A stretch of 64,000 nt of DNA from Gammaproteobacteria bacterium. GTDB lineage: Bacteria; Pseudomonadota; Gammaproteobacteria; Nevskiales; Nevskiaceae. Location: NCBI GenBank assembly GCA_026398875.1, contig JAPLSB010000011.1, positions 1 to 64,000 on the forward strand, written 5' to 3'. Position 1 is the first letter of the stretch; each line of letters opens with the position of its first letter. Both the position numbers and the translations under genes were made by a program. Under the pieces are notes generated by a model. That model did not search any database. It had not been told where the DNA came from and saw only the letters and a list, made by a program, of their open reading frames with translations. Positions 63,119 through 64,000 of the stretch are shown piece by piece.

Positions 63119-64000
63119 TCAGCCCAGCAGGCGCTGGCTCAGGGCCCGCGCTTCCTGTTGCTGCTTGTCAGTACCGGCGTTTTCGACTTCGGCGATCAGC
63201 GTCCTTGCGGCATCGAGGTCGCCCATGTCGGCATACGCGCGCGCCAGATCGAGCTTGGTGTCGATCTCGTCGCCGCCGATGACCTCCGACTCGGGCTCCG
63301 GCACCACCTCGAACGCCGATTCATCAAGCGGGATCTCCAGAAACGGCTGGCGGGCCGTGACCTGGCCGGAATCGGCACGGGCGCTGTTGCCTTCGTCGTC
63401 GAGATCGAAACTGCTCAGATCGATGTCGATCACCGCGTCGTTCGACTGCGCGGTCGAAACCGGCGCCTGTTCCGGCACCGGCATCGCCACCGGCTCGAAG
63501 ACGGCCACGGCCGGGACCGGCGGTGTTGCCGGCGGCAGATCGAATTCCAGGATCGGTTCGTCAAACGGCCGCAGCAGGCTCTCGGTGACCGGATCGGGAA
63601 TCGACACTGGCGCGATCTCGTCCGCTGACGGCAGCGATACAGCCAATGGCACTTCCGTCGGCAGCGGTTCACCACGAAGCGGATCGGTATCGAGATCGAA
63701 GTCGATGACCGAAAGATCGCGCGGCGCAGTGGCCGCATCAGCGGAACCCTCGAAGTCCGCCGGCAGACCGCCAAACAGCAGCGACTCCGGCAGCAATGCC
63801 CGACCCATGACACTGATCTTCTGCCAGTCGGCCGGGCTCGCCGTGTCGATCATGCCCTCGGCCAGTGTCTGGAACGCCGCTGCGTTGCCGGCTGCCGAAT
63901 AGGTTTCAGCGAGCTTCATCTTCAGATCGCCGCGCTCCGGAGCAGCAGCGATCGCGTTCTGCAGCATCTGCGCGGCCTCGTCATAAAGACCGTAGGCCAG
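63119..64000 (-). CDS. fimV: FimV C-terminal region (partial)
   Basis: The open frame runs off the right edge of the window, so only about the last 293 residues are seen. They are acidic and Pro-rich with repeated aspartate clusters, and end in the FimV-type tetratricopeptide-like segment DTKLDLARAYADMGDLDAAR. FimV is an inner-membrane hub for type IV pili and polar organisation. Its position ahead of truA is conserved in gammaproteobacteria. Confidence 0.9.
   Translation of the reverse strand: MAYGLYDEAAQMLQNAIAAAPERGDLKMKLAETYSAAGNAAAFQTLAEGMIDTASPADWQKISVMGRALLPESLLFGGLPADFEGSADAATAPRDLSVIDFDLDTDPLRGEPLPTEVPLAVSLPSADEIAPVSIPDPVTESLLRPFDEPILEFDLPPATPPVPAVAVFEPVAMPVPEQAPVSTAQSNDAVIDIDLSSFDLDDEGNSARADSGQVTARQPFLEIPLDESAFEVVPEPESEVIGGDEIDTKLDLARAYADMGDLDAARTLIAEVENAGTDKQQQEARALSQRLLG

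Overview
The window is a 64 kb, GC-rich chromosomal segment of a gammaproteobacterium. The run fimV-truA-trpF-trpB-trpA-accD-folC-SPOR protein, the giant NAD-dependent glutamate dehydrogenase, the ExeA/ExeB-like pair and an FNR-type regulator all fit that class. The gene set resembles Nevskiales/Xanthomonadales-type genomes, but genus and order cannot be fixed from this sequence alone. Coding is dense, with many ATGA-type overlaps between consecutive genes.

Layout. (1) 1-130 looks like the end of a Tn3-type transposon that has replaced the 3' end of a short-chain dehydrogenase gene. (2) 744-7006 holds a lipase-like alpha/beta hydrolase, an RND efflux pump with its lipoprotein adaptor, and a TetR regulator with a palindromic operator at its start. 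(3) 7112-8927 is a cytochrome b561 followed by two YceI proteins. (4) 9406-16837 is a LuxR-type regulator followed by a surface-fibre locus: two DUF4402 subunits, a PapD-like chaperone, a large usher-like outer-membrane protein and two more DUF4402 proteins. (5) 16857-26163 holds glutamate dehydrogenase, a TonB-like protein, PhhB, ElaA and a GH3 glycosidase gene split by an in-frame amber codon.

(6) 26369-42025 is an oxygen-response island. It contains FixJ and a haem-PAS FixL, an acyl-ACP desaturase, OmpW, a tandem universal stress protein, the cbb3 oxidase genes ccoNOQP with ccoG, ccoI and ccoS, two unassigned small membrane proteins, a TauE/SafE-like protein, a HemN-type enzyme and an FNR-family regulator with Fe-S cysteines. 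Four FNR-type boxes lie in its intergenic regions, so one regulator plausibly coordinates high-affinity respiration, haem synthesis, copper delivery, membrane desaturation and stress functions at low oxygen.

(7) 42134-45029 encodes a GspA/GspB-like pair with a clear promoter. (8) 45283-49855 is a phosphoketolase/acetate kinase module. (9) 49960-56211 carries argD, an HSD10-like dehydrogenase, leuA preceded by a leucine-rich leader peptide, a FrnE-like DsbA protein and pssA. (10) 56212-64000 carries tRNA-Ser(UGA), next to a partial inverted T-arm copy and a duplicated hairpin, then the conserved SPOR-folC-accD-trpA-trpB-trpF-truA-fimV cluster on the minus strand, with fimV cut by the window edge.

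No CRISPR array, rRNA gene or replication origin was seen. The best candidates for something under-described are the DUF4402 chaperone-usher locus, the two small proteins embedded in the cbb3 operon, and the FNR-box-linked FixL/desaturase divergon.
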